Shown piece after piece: positions 10,781 to 22,636 of a stretch of DNA of 64,000 bases; position 1 is the first letter of the stretch, and each line of letters begins with the position of its first letter. Below the pieces are notes generated by a model that searched no databases, was not told the DNA's origin, and worked only from the letters and a program-made list of their open reading frames with translations. Position numbers and translations under genes: made by a program. Source of the DNA: Ricinus communis (taxonomy: Eukaryota; Streptophyta; Magnoliopsida; Malpighiales; Euphorbiaceae); contig NC_063260.1 in assembly GCF_019578655.1 (NCBI RefSeq), positions 21,662,888 through 21,726,887 of the forward strand, given 5' to 3'.

Positions 10781-12510
10781 TGAGCCCCCTAGAGATCCTC
10801 AAAGACCGAAAAATAGACTTTGGCCACCTTAGGGTATTTGGTTGTACCTGCTATGTGCATGTCAAACGCCAACATAAACTCGATAAAAGTTCTATCAAAA
10901 CTCTCTTCTTAGGATATTCCTCCACTCAAAAAGGGTACGAATGTTATGATCCCTTGACTCACAAAATCTATGTTTCTCGTGACGTCACCTTTGTCGAGAC
11001 TAATCCCTACTTCACCAGTCCTATAAGTGTTGACTTCACTCACGAACCCTGTCAGTTTTTATTTCCGCTTAACTCTGATTTACCTCTTAGCAGCTCTGAT
11101 CAAGACCATCAGCTTCAGGGGGAGTCCCCTCCTGTCTCAAGGCTACTTCCTTCAGGGGGAGGAACTCAACCTTAAGAAGACGAAGAAATTACCTTGAGAA
11201 GATCCACTCGTCAATCCAGACCGCCTGTAAAATTTAGAGACTATGTGTCTCATACGGTAACATATCCAATTCAGAAGTTCATTTCCTATAATGTCTTATC
11301 TAACCAATATCGCAACTATCTTTGCCAGATTTCAAACCACACTGAACCCATAAATTTCTACGAAGCCAACACCGACCCTAAATGGTGTAAGGCTATGGAA
11401 GAAGAACTCCTTGCCCTAGAAAAAAATAATACATGGAGTATTGTTCCTCTTCCTCACAATAAAAAACCTGTAGGATGCAAATGGATATACAAGATCAAGT
11501 ACAATAGTGATGGAACCATTGAGAGATACAAGGCCAGACTTGTAGCTCGTGGCTTCACTCAAACCTATGGAGTTGACTATCAAGAGACATTTGCTCCAGT
11601 AGCCAAAATGAATACAATAAGAATCCTTCTCTCAATAGCAATCAATCATGGATGGAATTTATTCCAAATGGATATCAAGAACGCCTTCCTACAATGCAGT
11701 TTAGATGAGGAAGTTCACATGAGTCTTCCTCTTGGACACAAGTCAACCTCAGACACTACCCGGGTATGTAAGCTAAAGAAGGCTATCTATGGCCTAAAAC
11801 AGTCCCCGAGAGCATGGTATGCCAAACTCAGTCGCTTTCTATTAAGCATTAACTTCAGTAAGTGTGAATCTGATTCTTCTATGTTTGTGAAAAACACTCA
11901 CAATCACATTATTGTTATTTTGGTGTATGTTGATGATATCATAATAACAGGAAATGATAATCAAGGGATAGAAAATGTCAAACAAAGTCTAAAAAGAGAA
12001 TTCGAAATCAAAGATCTTGGTCAGCTGTCATACTTCTTAGGCATAGAAATGGCAAAATCCAGCAAAGGCTTATTCCTATCTCAAAGGAAATATACCCTTG
12101 ATCTTTTGAAAGAAACTGGAAAAATATGTGCTAAACCTGCTACCGCTCCTATGGAAACTAAAATTAAACTTAATTTAGAAGATGGAGAACCCTTAACAAA
12201 CATAGGGCATTATCAGCGCTTAGTAGGAAAACTTATTTATCTTACTGTCACTAGGCCTGACATTTCTTTTGCGGTTAGCATGGTGAGCCAATTCATGCAT
12301 GCTCCTCGCACTAGCCACCTAGAAGCTATAGACCGGATTCTCAGATATCTCAAAGGAACTCCCGGGCAAGGAATCTGGATGAAGAAGAACAGTACTTCTA
12401 ATATAGTTGGTTTCTCTGATGCAGATTGGGCTGGAAGCTGTGACAAGAAGTCTACAAGAGGGTATTGTGTCTTTGTAGGAGGTAACTTGGTAACTTGGAA
12501 AAGTAAAAAA
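10780..12510 (+). pseudogene. copia-A integrase C-terminus and reverse transcriptase, broken by stops
   Basis: 10780-11175 encodes the integrase C-terminal part with the GKR-like FGHLRVFGCTCYVH region and ends in a TAA. 11176-12513 holds the reverse transcriptase, with YKARLVARGFTQ, the catalytic YVDD box at 11926-11937 and the LSYFLGIE region. It runs into the start of RNase H (FSDADWAG) and stops at a TAA at 12511, where related frames read Gln. The polymerase core itself is intact at sequence level. The segment starting at 11194 has no ATG of its own because it is an internal part of pol. Confidence 0.93.
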
Positions 12511-12821
12511 TAAAGTGTAGTGGCCAGATCAAGCGCTGAAGCTGAATATCGTGCAATGGCATCCACTACAAGCGAACTTATTTGGATCAAAAAAGTCCTG
12601 AGAGATATGAAATTAAAAGTAAAGAACCAATGCAAATGCACTGCGATAACCAAGCTACTCGACACATAGCATCAAATCTAGTATTCCACGAACGTACTAA
12701 ACATATTGAAGTTGACTGTCACTTCATCAGGAAAAAGGTTCAAAAAGGAGAAATTGAGACTCCTTATGTCAGAAGTCAAGATCAACTGACAGACATATTC
12801 ACAAAGGCTCTGGACAAGTAA
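12511..12821 (+). pseudogene. copia-A RNase H C-terminal part, frameshifted
   Basis: After the TAA at 12511 the frame resumes with [13 protein letters not shown]. It shifts near 12600-12620, then continues through [13 protein letters not shown] and [16 protein letters not shown] to DIFTKALDK at 12819. This is the usual end of copia pol, about 65 bases before the 3' LTR. Confidence 0.9.
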
Positions 12822-12886
12822 AATCACCATTCAATCCTCAACAAGATGGGTTCAATCAACTTATTCGAACCCACCTTGAGGGGGAG

Positions 12887-13179
12887 TGTTGGAAAAGGAA
12901 GAAAGTCAGAAACTCAAGAGGACTCAGAGGCTGCACAAGCTAGGTTGCTTGTGCATACCTGTCATCATAGACCTCAGGGTAAAAAAGAGCAACCTTTCCT
13001 GCAAAGCAGGAAAGGTCACTTCAACCCATACCCATAACATAAAGAGCTGTTAGGCAACCGTTAGAGTAGTTTTCTCAATACAACAAATCTTGTATATATA
13101 TCAAACAGCTTCGTGTAAAGAATTCATAATTTTTTCACATATACAAACTACACAACATTCTTCATTGTTCTATTTTTCA
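12887..13179 (+). repeat. 3' LTR of copia-A
   Basis: 293 bp, TGTTGG...TTTTTCA. It carries the segment missing from the 5' LTR, including a perfect hairpin CCTTTCCTGC / AAA / GCAGGAAAGG at 12993-13015. It is preceded by the polypurine tract. Confidence 0.95.
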
Positions 13180-16100
13180 TAATTCTTGTTATAAAATTAA
13201 AAATTCATTTAATACTGATAAAAGAACTCGAATATAATACTTCTCTTTCTAAAACACAAACACTCTTATCACTTCATGAGAAAATAAGTGTTATATCCAA
13301 ATAAATTTTTGAAATATTGAAATCTCATATCTTAACTCATTAAAAAAATTTAAAATTGTAATTTTATATAAATTATATTTTTGACTCAGAAATATAATGT
13401 ATTATGGTCCTAAATCTAAAAAATATGAATTTTCTTGATACCACACGTGTGTGATTTTTCTTTTTTTATAATATTTTTAGTTCAAGAGTCATAACTCGAA
13501 AGCTAATTTGCTTTATATATAGTCTTTGAAGTATATGCAACACTATCCAACACCAAATCACAAATATAAAATATATATATTTCGTACATATTTTTATTGC
13601 CATTTTATTTTATTTTATTTATAATTGTTACAATTAAATTTATATTATTTTATAATTTTTAAGAGATAAATAAAAATATATTGATTTTTCTAAAAAATTT
13701 ACATTAACGATTGAGTTTTTTATTTGTTTAATTCTTCCAATTAAAATCATATGAATTTCTCTAAGAAAAGATTATTGTTGATAGTTGAGTGTTTATATTT
13801 ATTTAATTTCTCTATTGATAGTTTTAGTACTATAAATATCAATAGAAAAAATAACGAATTAACTTTTTTGTATAAAATTTTTCAATGTAGTTCCTGTTTA
13901 TAAATTTTAATATTTTTATGAGTAGTTTTTTAAATGGTTTTTAAAAATAATTTTATATTCTTATAAAATATCATATTTATCTTTTATATAACAATTGAAT
14001 TTTTACCGTCATATTTATTCATATGTGATAAGTTGTAGATTCACAAAATATAAATTGTAAGTTTATTGGCAGTACAATATAGGTCCATTGAAGATTTATA
14101 GATAAATATAGTTATAAGCAATAAGATAATTAAGTACAACCTATAGGTTTATTAAATATAATCTTAGGTTTATCATTTGTGAAATGTAAATTCATCAATT
14201 AACATATGATTTTCTTAGAATTATAAATTTCTTAAATTATAATTTTTGAATCTCATATATGTATTTGATGAACATACCGTTTATAATTTATTTATTTTTA
14301 ACGTGCAAATCTGTATATGTTAATCAATTTATGGCTATTATATATGAATTCAAGTATATGTATAATGAATCTATAGTTTTTATATTTATTATGAACTTGT
14401 TAGTAATCTACGAAGCTGTTGTTTTATGATTAATATTAATAATTCTTACTAATGAACTTGTTCATAATCTATGATTATGTTTTGTAAATTATAATTATGA
14501 ATTTAAAGTTATTAATTTTAATATCTTATTATTAGAATTAAATTTTAACATAAAAGTATTATTATATAATTGTAAAATATAATTAATATTTAAACTTTGA
14601 AAAGTAAAATATAAATATATATTTAAAAATTGATTAAATCTTATATTTTTTATAAAAATTGAACTATTCTATATATGGTTTGAATTTCATTTTAATATAG
14701 TGTTACAATAAAAAATATAAAATATAAAATGCACTGTAAATATAAAATTAAAATTAAAAATATAATAAAACTATTAATAATAATATAATAAAAAAGAAAG
14801 AGGTTAAAAGGAAAAGTAGTATCTAAAGCAAAAATAAAAAATATTTCATACTTATTTTGAACGCTTTATATATAATGAACTATGGACCTGGAAGGATGTT
14901 ATTGTTCCGTGACTTAGTCCTCTTCACTTTCACACCGCAAGGCCCATTCGACAGACATCAAGTCCAGTAGCTTACACTTACCATTCGAGTCTCTTGGTTC
15001 AGATATTGTATTTGAATCAAGGAAAACCACTTTTAGCAGAAAGATTATTAGATTAATCAATTAATTTTTTTATATGTATGAATATAAGAAAATATTATTA
15101 TTTAGTTTCTAAAGTTTTATCTATGGAGTATAGTAAAAATAAATGAAAACGACAATGTATGAGGATTTTAAAAGAAAAACAATGAGTTTCAGAAAATAGT
15201 CTATTTAAATCTTTAAAAATGTAAAAAAAATAAATTTTTAAAATTTTTATTCATAACAATGCATAAAAACAGTCAATAAATATTAATTTATTTACGAAGA
15301 TTTTATAAAAGTTATAATTGGATATCTCATATTTTACAGACTTTTTAAAGTCTTTAAAAGTCTATAGTTTATACATATTTTTTAAAAATTATTATCAAAT
15401 AGTATCAAAATTTTTTAAAATTTTAATTGAATTACAAGGATAATAACTTTTAAAGCAGTGAAAAAAAAAACATAATATTTAAAATATCGGTGAAAGCAGT
15501 TACTCATCTAACCTGAACATAGATTTGCTAGTATCTAATTGTTAGTTACTCATCTGACCTGAACATAGGTTTGCTAGTATCTAATTGTTTTACAAAGCAT
15601 TGGCCAACAGTGGAATCGCACTTGAATGTGATTAATATTTTAAATAATTCTGAGTAATTTATAATAATTTATAATATTTATATGTGTTTATTAAATAAAA
15701 ATTATAAAATTTGAATTAATTATATAAAAAAGATTTCTTAAAAAATGTACTGACAAATGTTCTAGTATATAATCTTATATAAAAATTAATTTATTTAAAT
15801 AATTATATAAAATCATTATTGATTACTGTAAATTATTGCATCTTAAAATTTATCAAAAGTTTATTTAATTCAGTGAATATAATAAGGAGGACTGAGTTCA
15901 AAGGCATGATAGCGTTAAAATTAAGAATGGTTCTCTCTGTTTCTGGATGATATTTACAAGAATTATACATAGATTAATATATATTTTATTTTGACAAAAA
16001 AATGTCTTTGGAGTAAAAAGGTCAGACCACGTGTCCGCCAAAGGATGAAAAGAAGAAAAGGTTCCTTCTATTACATCCCCGTCTCCATCTATCTTTGACA

Positions 16101-16800
16101 AATTACCCTTAAAAACCGGCATAAGCTCTTACGCACGCATACATTTTATCTCTTCTCTCCCTCGCTAAGCAAACTGAATTTGCTATTTTACTAATATACA
16201 ACTGATATTCCTTCAACTCTTCACTTATCCTCAAATTAAGAATTCTTTATATTTAATGATCATCTTTTTCTATTTCGTTTAATAATGGGAGTTTTTGGAA
16301 TAAATAATTGTCTACATTACGAGAGTAAATGATTGAAACACGTAGAAGATTGTTTGGACATGGCTCATGAACCACTTCTTATATCCAACAAAGCGCACAC
16401 GTCATCTTTACAGACAGAAACAAAATATTAATAATACTACTGCTGTACACTTGTAAGACTTGGAAACTTATTAAATCATAAATAAAAACCTTATCTTCCA
16501 TCAGTGAAAAATTAATATCAAATCATCAGACCACCCTATCCTTTTGTTTATATGCTAAATTAAATATTAAAATAATTTAACGTTAACAAAGTTTGTTATT
16601 AGCATCCAAATTTATCCAAAAATTTAATGCTATTCCTTTTTCCATTAGCAACTTAGCACGCAAACATAGATCAATTTTAAAACCCTAGAAAATCTCCCTA
16701 CACGTCTCAATAGGGCGATAATCCCGAAAACAGAGGAAAAGAAAATTCTTAAACGACAGAGAAACAAGTCGTTTTCGTTCTTCATATCAAATCATTCCCA
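13180..16800. other. AT-rich intergenic region and upstream region of the heat-shock factor
   Basis: No gene is supported. A 74-codon minus frame at 15898-16122 starts with ATG but resembles nothing I know and lies in low-complexity sequence. A tandem duplication lies at 15499-15590. AAACCCTAG near 16680 is a telo-box-like motif often found near plant transcription starts. I found no clear heat-shock element array. Confidence 0.65.
15499..15590. repeat. Tandem duplication, 46-bp unit
   Basis: Two copies of GTTACTCATCT(A/G)ACCTGAAC..., 15499-15544 and 15545-15590, follow directly on each other and differ by about three transitions or substitutions. Confidence 0.92.
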
Positions 16801-16814
16801 CTTCTTCCTTCAAG

Positions 16815-17346
16815 GTAAAACCTTTTTTATTTTTTATTTTTAATATTTTTGGGTGTTTATGTTCTGGGTTTTGTTTCTGATTTATAAAGTTATTAAATTA
16901 ATAAACCTTCTTTGTTTTCTTTAGCCCCAAGTTTTCCCTTTTAGTTTATATGAATTCTGCCTTTTTTATTGGGTTATTTTATTATTTTATTATTTATTTA
17001 TAAATTATTGAGCTGTTTAACGACTTGTCAAATGCGGGGGTCTGTGTTATTTCCAACTAATAACAGAACTGAGAACTGTTTATATTTGTTGTTTCCGCTA
17101 TAAATGCAATGCCCTGTAACTGTTGCCTTTGCACTTGTACAATATTTTTAGTTAGGTTTTCTTTAGTATCTATTTGGTCTTTTCTTTATTTGTTCATGTA
17201 TTAATTGGAGAAGTGGGTCTATTTTTTGTTTTATGTTTCTAGATTTCACTGTTATTACTTTGGGATTTGTTGATATTTCAAGCTCTGGGAAATGAGATTG
17301 TATATGAGAGTGAAAGGGATTTTACTTTGTTGAATTTTATATGCAG
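16815..17346 (+). other. Predicted leader intron of the HSFA4-like gene
   Basis: A GT donor follows TTCAAG at 16815, and an acceptor TATGCAG ends at 17346. The T-rich sequence between them fits a plant intron. This is inference from splice signals only. If it is not spliced, a further short upstream ORF (17292-17333) would be in the leader. Confidence 0.4.
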
Positions 17347-17351
17347 ATTTG

Positions 17352-17685
17352 ATGGAATTTTAGGGTTTTTGTATTGGGTTTTAGGGATTTGGAAGGTATC
17401 AGTTGGTTGATTATTTGGAGCGAATTATACAAGATAAAGAGGACTTTATTTGGTTCTTGATTTTGATTTGATTTGAGAAGTACCCAGTTTGGATTCAATG
17501 CTTGTTAATTGGGTTAGACGTTTTACGGGAACTCAGTGCTTCTAAGGGTTAGAAGAAGGGCTTTGACTTGATTGGAATCACGGTTTTTGATTGTCTGGGA
17601 TTCCGCCATTCAATATTATAGAGTGGAAGAATTTTCAGATTGCTTGGCGAACAATTTTGGGGTCTTGTTGATGTTGTGGTTCTGA
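17352..17685 (+). promoter_or_regulatory. Three short upstream ORFs in the HSFA4-like leader
   Basis: Between the predicted leader intron and the main ATG at 17705 every upstream ATG opens a short closed frame: 17352-17363 (3 codons), 17498-17545 (15 codons) and 17671-17685 (4 codons). The last one ends 19 bases before the main ATG. Such uORFs commonly lower translation of the main frame; the effect here is inferred. Confidence 0.6.
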
Positions 17686-17704
17686 TTAGAGATTGGAATT
17701 TAGG

Positions 17705-19051
17705 ATGGATGAATCTCAGGGCAGTTCGAACTCGCTGCCGCCTTTTCTATCAAAGACATATGAGATGGTGGATGATCCTTCCACAAATTCAGTTGTTTCA
17801 TGGAGTCAGAGTAATAAAAGCTTTATTGTATGGAATCCACCGGAGTTTGCGAGGGATTTGCTCCCAAGATTCTTTAAGCACAATAACTTCTCAAGCTTCA
17901 TCAGACAGCTCAATACATATGTAAGCCAATGCTTTCTCTATTGTGTTTTTTTGTTTGTTTTTGTTTTTTGCCTTCTTCTTCATCTTTATGCGTAGCTATG
18001 TTCATATGCTTTGTGTTTTGGTTAGTTTAGGCTGAATGGAATGTTTTAAATTTAATAGGGTTTTAGAAAGGTAGATCCGGAACAATGGGAATTTGCGAAT
18101 GAAGATTTTATAAGAGGTCAACCACACCTCATGAAGAACATTCACAGAAGGAAACCTGTTCATAGCCATTCCTTGCAAAATCTCCAGGGACAAGGATCTA
18201 ATCCATTAACGGAATCAGAAAGACAGAGTTTAAAGGATGATATAGAGAGGCTTAAACATGAGAAAGAAGCACTTGTTCTGGAGTTAAAGAGGCAGGAACG
18301 GCAACGGCAAGGATTTGAGATGCAAATGCAGGCTTTGAAGGAGAAATTGCAACAAATGGAACGGCGACAGCAAACTATGGTGTCTTTTGTGGCTCGAGTA
18401 CTGCAGAAACCTGGGCTTGCTTTAAATCTCATGTCACAAATGGAACCTGGCCATGATAGAAAGAGAAGGTTGCCGAGAATTGGTTATTTTTATGATGAGG
18501 CCAGCATTGAGGACTGCCAAACTATTGCTAGGGAAAATGCAGATAGTAATTCTGTTGCACTGTCAAATGTTGAGCAGTTTGAGCAGTTGGAGTCATCGTT
18601 GACCTTATGGGAAAGTATTCGAGATGATGTTCAAACCAACATCCAACGGGATTCAACCATGGAGTTGGATGAATCTACAAGTTGTGCAGAAAGTCCAGCC
18701 ATATCTTGTGTACCACTTAATATTGATATTCGGCCAAAATCCCCTACTATTGATATGAATTCTGAGCCTGCTGCAGCTTCAGCCCCAGAGCCTGATCCCC
18801 CGAAGGAACAGGCAGCCGGGACTGCTCCTCCTACTGTGGCAACTGGAGTCAATGATGTATTTTGGGAACAGTTTTTGACTGAGAACCCCGGATCAACCGA
18901 CACACAGGAGGTTCAATCCGAAAGGAAGGATTCTAATGATAGAAAAAATGAGATCAAACCCAGTGATCAGGGGAAATTTTGGTGGAATATGAGGAATGTA
19001 AATAACCTTGCTGAACAGATGGGGCATCTTACTCCTGCAGAGAGAACTTGA
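17705..19051 (+). CDS. HSFA4: Heat-shock transcription factor, class A4 (HSFA4-like)
   Basis: Exons 17705-17920 and 18059-19051 join in frame to 402 residues, the usual length for HsfA4a. The intron (17921-18058) falls after RQLNTY inside the DNA-binding domain, the conserved plant Hsf site. The winged-helix DNA-binding domain spans about residues 10-103 ([15 protein letters not shown] ... [20 protein letters not shown]). The HR-A/B coiled coil with the class A insert spans about 122-190. A basic cluster RKRRLPR (206-212) is the likely nuclear import signal. AHA activation motifs are [10 protein letters not shown] (253-262) and [10 protein letters not shown] (338-347), and NLAEQMGHL (388-396) is the export signal. 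The AHA pair and tail identify class A4, linked in other plants to heat, oxidative and salt or metal stress. The start is the first in-frame ATG; the TTG-led frame four codons upstream is not a real start. Confidence 0.96.
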
Positions 19052-21382
19052 TATGGCATTTGTTTTTTTTTTCGACTTTTGATGCCACAGAGCCTCAGAT
19101 GTAATAGATTTAGGTATGATTTGCTTGATGCGGTAATAATAAGATTTTGCAGTTTGATTTCATAAATTGTGTTGCATCTCATGTCCATGGTTCTATTGGT
19201 GCTAATATACTTGAAGGTTTTTGACAATCTCTTTCAGTTTAATTGTGCTTCACTTGTTTTCTGAGTAGAATATTTTTTGACGTCTTATAAACTGCTGAGT
19301 ATCGCTTTATTGGTTAGCTTTAAGCATGAAAATGATTTTGGTACCTCATTCTGTGCTAGATGGTAGAGAGCTTTTCAAGTAATTATATCTCCTGAAGTTT
19401 TCTGTATCTATCTGTGGCTATATATTGGATCTTATCGCTTTGAATAGGTTATATATAAACGGAGTTCATGTACAAACCATGGATTGGTTCTCTTCACCTC
19501 TACTAAGACAGGCATAGCTCTTTTTCCCTGTTATTAGTTCTGCGACCTTGTTAGCATGATTAAAAATGGCAATAGCCAACTGAGGAAAACATGGTGGAAT
19601 TGGAATGAGGTGGAATTGCTGCTAGGCCATCAATGTCGAATTTAAGTTCAATCCGATCACAAAATTGAAGAATCAATGACATAATTGTAAGCTTGGCTGC
19701 TAGGCAAGCCTTAACTTATGTAAGAATGTTAATACGGTGAACAAAAATGGATGCGTGGACATAAATCTTTGATAGGTAACTTGTAAAGAAGTGTAATTTC
19801 TTTTAAGTTGGGGGATTACGTTAACCTGAACTAATTTGTTTTTTTTTTTGTTTTTCTCGTTTGCACTTCCTTGAACAGCAACTTATGACTTTGCAGAGGT
19901 GTTGGCAAGTGCTTGAAGTTATGTGCATGTGATCTCATTCTTCATTTGTCATTAAAGAGTTAGTTGTATGTTATTTTATGTACATTGTTTATTTAGGAAA
20001 AGAGAATTGAACTGCTTTCCATTTGGCTGCATCTGGTTCAAATAATTGTGTTAAACTTTCATTTACTGTGGATCGGCTGGCGTGATGATGGATATAACTT
20101 TGTAACGCGGCACCGGGTTAAAGTTTGTAAAGTTACAATTACTAGTATAGGCATTCTCATCTGTGGAGTTTAAGCGCTCTGGTTATTAGTTTTACGGCAG
20201 GATCCTGCAGCTACACTAGATAATACTTATCAGAATGTGAAAATTCTTCTTCCATAATCAATAGAATTCAGGATCTCATGCATTAATCATATATAATTAA
20301 TTGTTGAAATGCTCAATCATCCATGATGGCAAGACAGGAGCACCAGCTCTATATCTTATCCTTAAAATCTGAATGAGCATGTTCTTCCAGTCTCCAACAG
20401 TTGCTTGCTTAGGATCCATCCTTGAATAGCGTCAGTGTGGTTATGGATTAATGTGGTGATTTTAACATAAACTGAATCCAATGACCTTTGGTTTTATTGC
20501 TTTTTACCACTTTATTCTTCGTTTAGTTTTTTTTTTTGTCCCTTGTCTGCCTCTTTAAAAATTGACAGCTCCGTAACAGGATTTTCCTTTCGAGGCTGTA
20601 AGAAGTAAAATTAGCTTCTCTTTATGAGGCCTACCTAGCCATTAGGCTCTCCTCTTATAGATTAGAGGCTACACTGTGGTAGGCAGCAAACTCTGGGCCT
20701 GCAATATTTCTTAATCTAACATCAGTTCCTCGTAATAGCCTTTACCATACGCTGCTTTTGAAGATGGAAGTACCATTTTTGTCTATTTTGCCACTTTTAG
20801 AATAAGTAGATTATAGATTATACTACATACGAAGTTGGCATCCTAGTAGTTATAATGACATATTGGAAGGTGTAATTGATGATCAATGTGATTGATATGG
20901 ATGATTTTCTTGCCTTTTTCTTTTCACACTGAGAAAGCTCATTTTAAAAAATCAAGATGCAGCAGAAGATTTGATTATAGTCAGCATGAGGACACATGAA
21001 TTTTGGAAATACAAGTTTCCGTAGATACTTTCTTACCATATGCCTGTATTGCCGTAAGAGTTGACTACAGAACAGTTAATTGTACCACATCCATTACACT
21101 TCTGAGGTTCATGCTACTACTAACATTCATGTTTCTATGAGTTGATTGGAGGTAACTTCGAGTAAGGATTGCAAATAACTGGTCTTATGCTGGCTATGCA
21201 ATGGTACACATGCACAGTATTTGTCAACTTTACTGTTACTTGAAGCTATAATATCTTTGATCAAATTACAATTAGAAGCATAATTCCATAATAGCAACGT
21301 CTAACCTATTTACAAGATATTGACAAGTTTCCCTAGCATTTGCGCAATTCAATTAATTATTCATACTAACTCTTTTCATTCT
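19052..21382. other. Intergenic region with HSFA4 3' UTR
   Basis: No coding frame is supported. The first few hundred bases are probably the 3' UTR of the heat-shock factor. The rest is unremarkable, with T tracts at about 19838-19850 and 20525-20535. Confidence 0.6.
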
Positions 21383-22636
21383 CTAATTCGCGACGAAACT
21401 AGCTTGGTTTAGGTCAAACCATACCTGCCGAAAAACCCTGATGATAAGATCATGGTACTCATCAGAATTCAATGTCAGGTAGCATGCCAGGAGTTCTTCA
21501 AGTTCTTCCGATCGGCTAATGTTCTGCTCCTTAATCATCTCAACCATTGAATCTCTAAAATCTTTTTGAGGATCATACGAACATTTCACCACAGCAAAGC
21601 TCTCTAAGCCCTGAAATTCCTCCACTGTTTTCCCCTTTGCCTTCTTTTTCGCTTTCAACTTGGCTTTCTTCATGTCTTCAAGAGCTTTTATTTTGCAAAT
21701 TTCAGCTTTTGAAGCTGTTCTTGGAGAATTAACTTTTACTTTGTTGTTCTGCTTTGTTTTCCTCTCCACATCCCTGCTTATGTATACCGATTTCCTCTGC
21801 TCTTCTTTTCTCGACTTGACCTCTTCAATCTTCCTTTCTTTCAACTTTTGCCATTTATAGCTATGATTTTCTGCGTAAAATCCATCACTTTCTTTCTCAG
21901 CACACAAGCTACAGTCTTCTTCAATTTCTCTTAGATAAGAATCTCTTGAATCCGCAGCAGCCAACTTAACATCCTCCCCTTCAACAAATTTTCCAGGTTT
22001 CCTTTCATACATATTCTTGGCTACTGCTTTTCTTGGATGCTTTTCTGCTTCAGCTTGTCTTCCCTCTAATTGTTTATCTTCAAAAACTCCATAATTTCCT
22101 TTCCTCAATGTCTTCTCTCTTTCAACTCCAAGCCTTGGTGTTCTGATTTCTGCTACCTTTTCTCTTATACATGTTTGCACTCGAGGGAAAATCTCAATTT
22201 CTTTTGGTAATCCTCTCATTTTCCTTGCATGAGAAACCATGTCACTGAATTTCTGAGCTTCTTTTTCATTAACTCTACTATAGCTCTGGAAACTTGAAGG
22301 TGGAAATTCCAGATCATTATCATCATCGTCTGAATTGTACCGAACTGACTTGAAAACACCTCTACTCTTCATACCTTCAAGACTATCCTCTCCAAAAGAT
22401 AATCTCCAAAAAGCATCGCCGTCTCCTCCATAAAATTTTCCTACACCAGTAGTATTAGTAGCATAGCTGGAGGGGTTTGTGGTCACAGAATTCCACTTCC
22501 CTTTTTGCTTCATTTTTGCTTGTTTTTCTCCTGAATTCATGCTCATTTGCTTGAACTTTGTAAGCCAAGAAGTGGGTAAGACCTGAGAGGTCAAGAAAGG
22601 ACGAGAAGAAGATTTTCTCTTCTTGCCCCACTTCAT
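21383..22636 (-). CDS. OFP5: OVATE family protein, OFP5-like
   Basis: A single-exon gene of 417 residues starting at the ATG at 22636. The C-terminal OVATE domain (about residues 345-408) reads [20 protein letters not shown], followed by an EELLACYL...[12 protein letters not shown] helix region. The N-terminus [11 protein letters not shown] plus a SWLTKFKQM block is typical of OFP5. The middle is long, charged and probably disordered, with a Lys-rich stretch ([13 protein letters not shown]) that could act as a nuclear signal and a conserved [20 protein letters not shown] segment. OFPs are plant transcriptional repressors that bind TALE homeodomain proteins (KNOX/BELL) and TRM proteins and influence organ shape; OFP5 is linked to BEL1/KNAT3 control in the embryo sac. 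The function here is inferred from the family. Confidence 0.93.
   Translation of the reverse strand: MKWGKKRKSSSRPFLTSQVLPTSWLTKFKQMSMNSGEKQAKMKQKGKWNSVTTNPSSYATNTTGVGKFYGGDGDAFWRLSFGEDSLEGMKSRGVFKSVRYNSDDDDNDLEFPPSSFQSYSRVNEKEAQKFSDMVSHARKMRGLPKEIEIFPRVQTCIREKVAEIRTPRLGVEREKTLRKGNYGVFEDKQLEGRQAEAEKHPRKAVAKNMYERKPGKFVEGEDVKLAAADSRDSYLREIEEDCSLCAEKESDGFYAENHSYKWQKLKERKIEEVKSRKEEQRKSVYISRDVERKTKQNNKVKVNSPRTASKAEICKIKALEDMKKAKLKAKKKAKGKTVEEFQGLESFAVVKCSYDPQKDFRDSMVEMIKEQNISRSEELEELLACYLTLNSDEYHDLIIRVFRQVWFDLNQASFVAN

Larger units (their letters stand above)
8166..13179 (+). mobile_element. Ty1/copia LTR retrotransposon, full length but inactivated (copia-A)
   Basis: A 5.0-kb element with LTRs at both ends, a primer-binding site just inside the 5' LTR, and a polypurine tract (GAGGGGGAG, 12878-12886) directly before the 3' LTR. 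The order gag, protease, integrase, reverse transcriptase, RNase H is that of copia elements. Every part of the reading frame is recognisable, but it is broken by at least six in-frame stops and two frameshifts, so the element is not autonomous. By eye the LTRs differ at about ten sites outside the deletion, so it appears younger than copia-B at 49657-58660, to which it is closely related. Confidence 0.96.

Noticed and set aside
17640..17924. 94-codon plus frame overlapping HSFA4 exon 1
   Set aside because: It starts with TTG, runs in another frame through the DNA-binding domain exon and into the intron.
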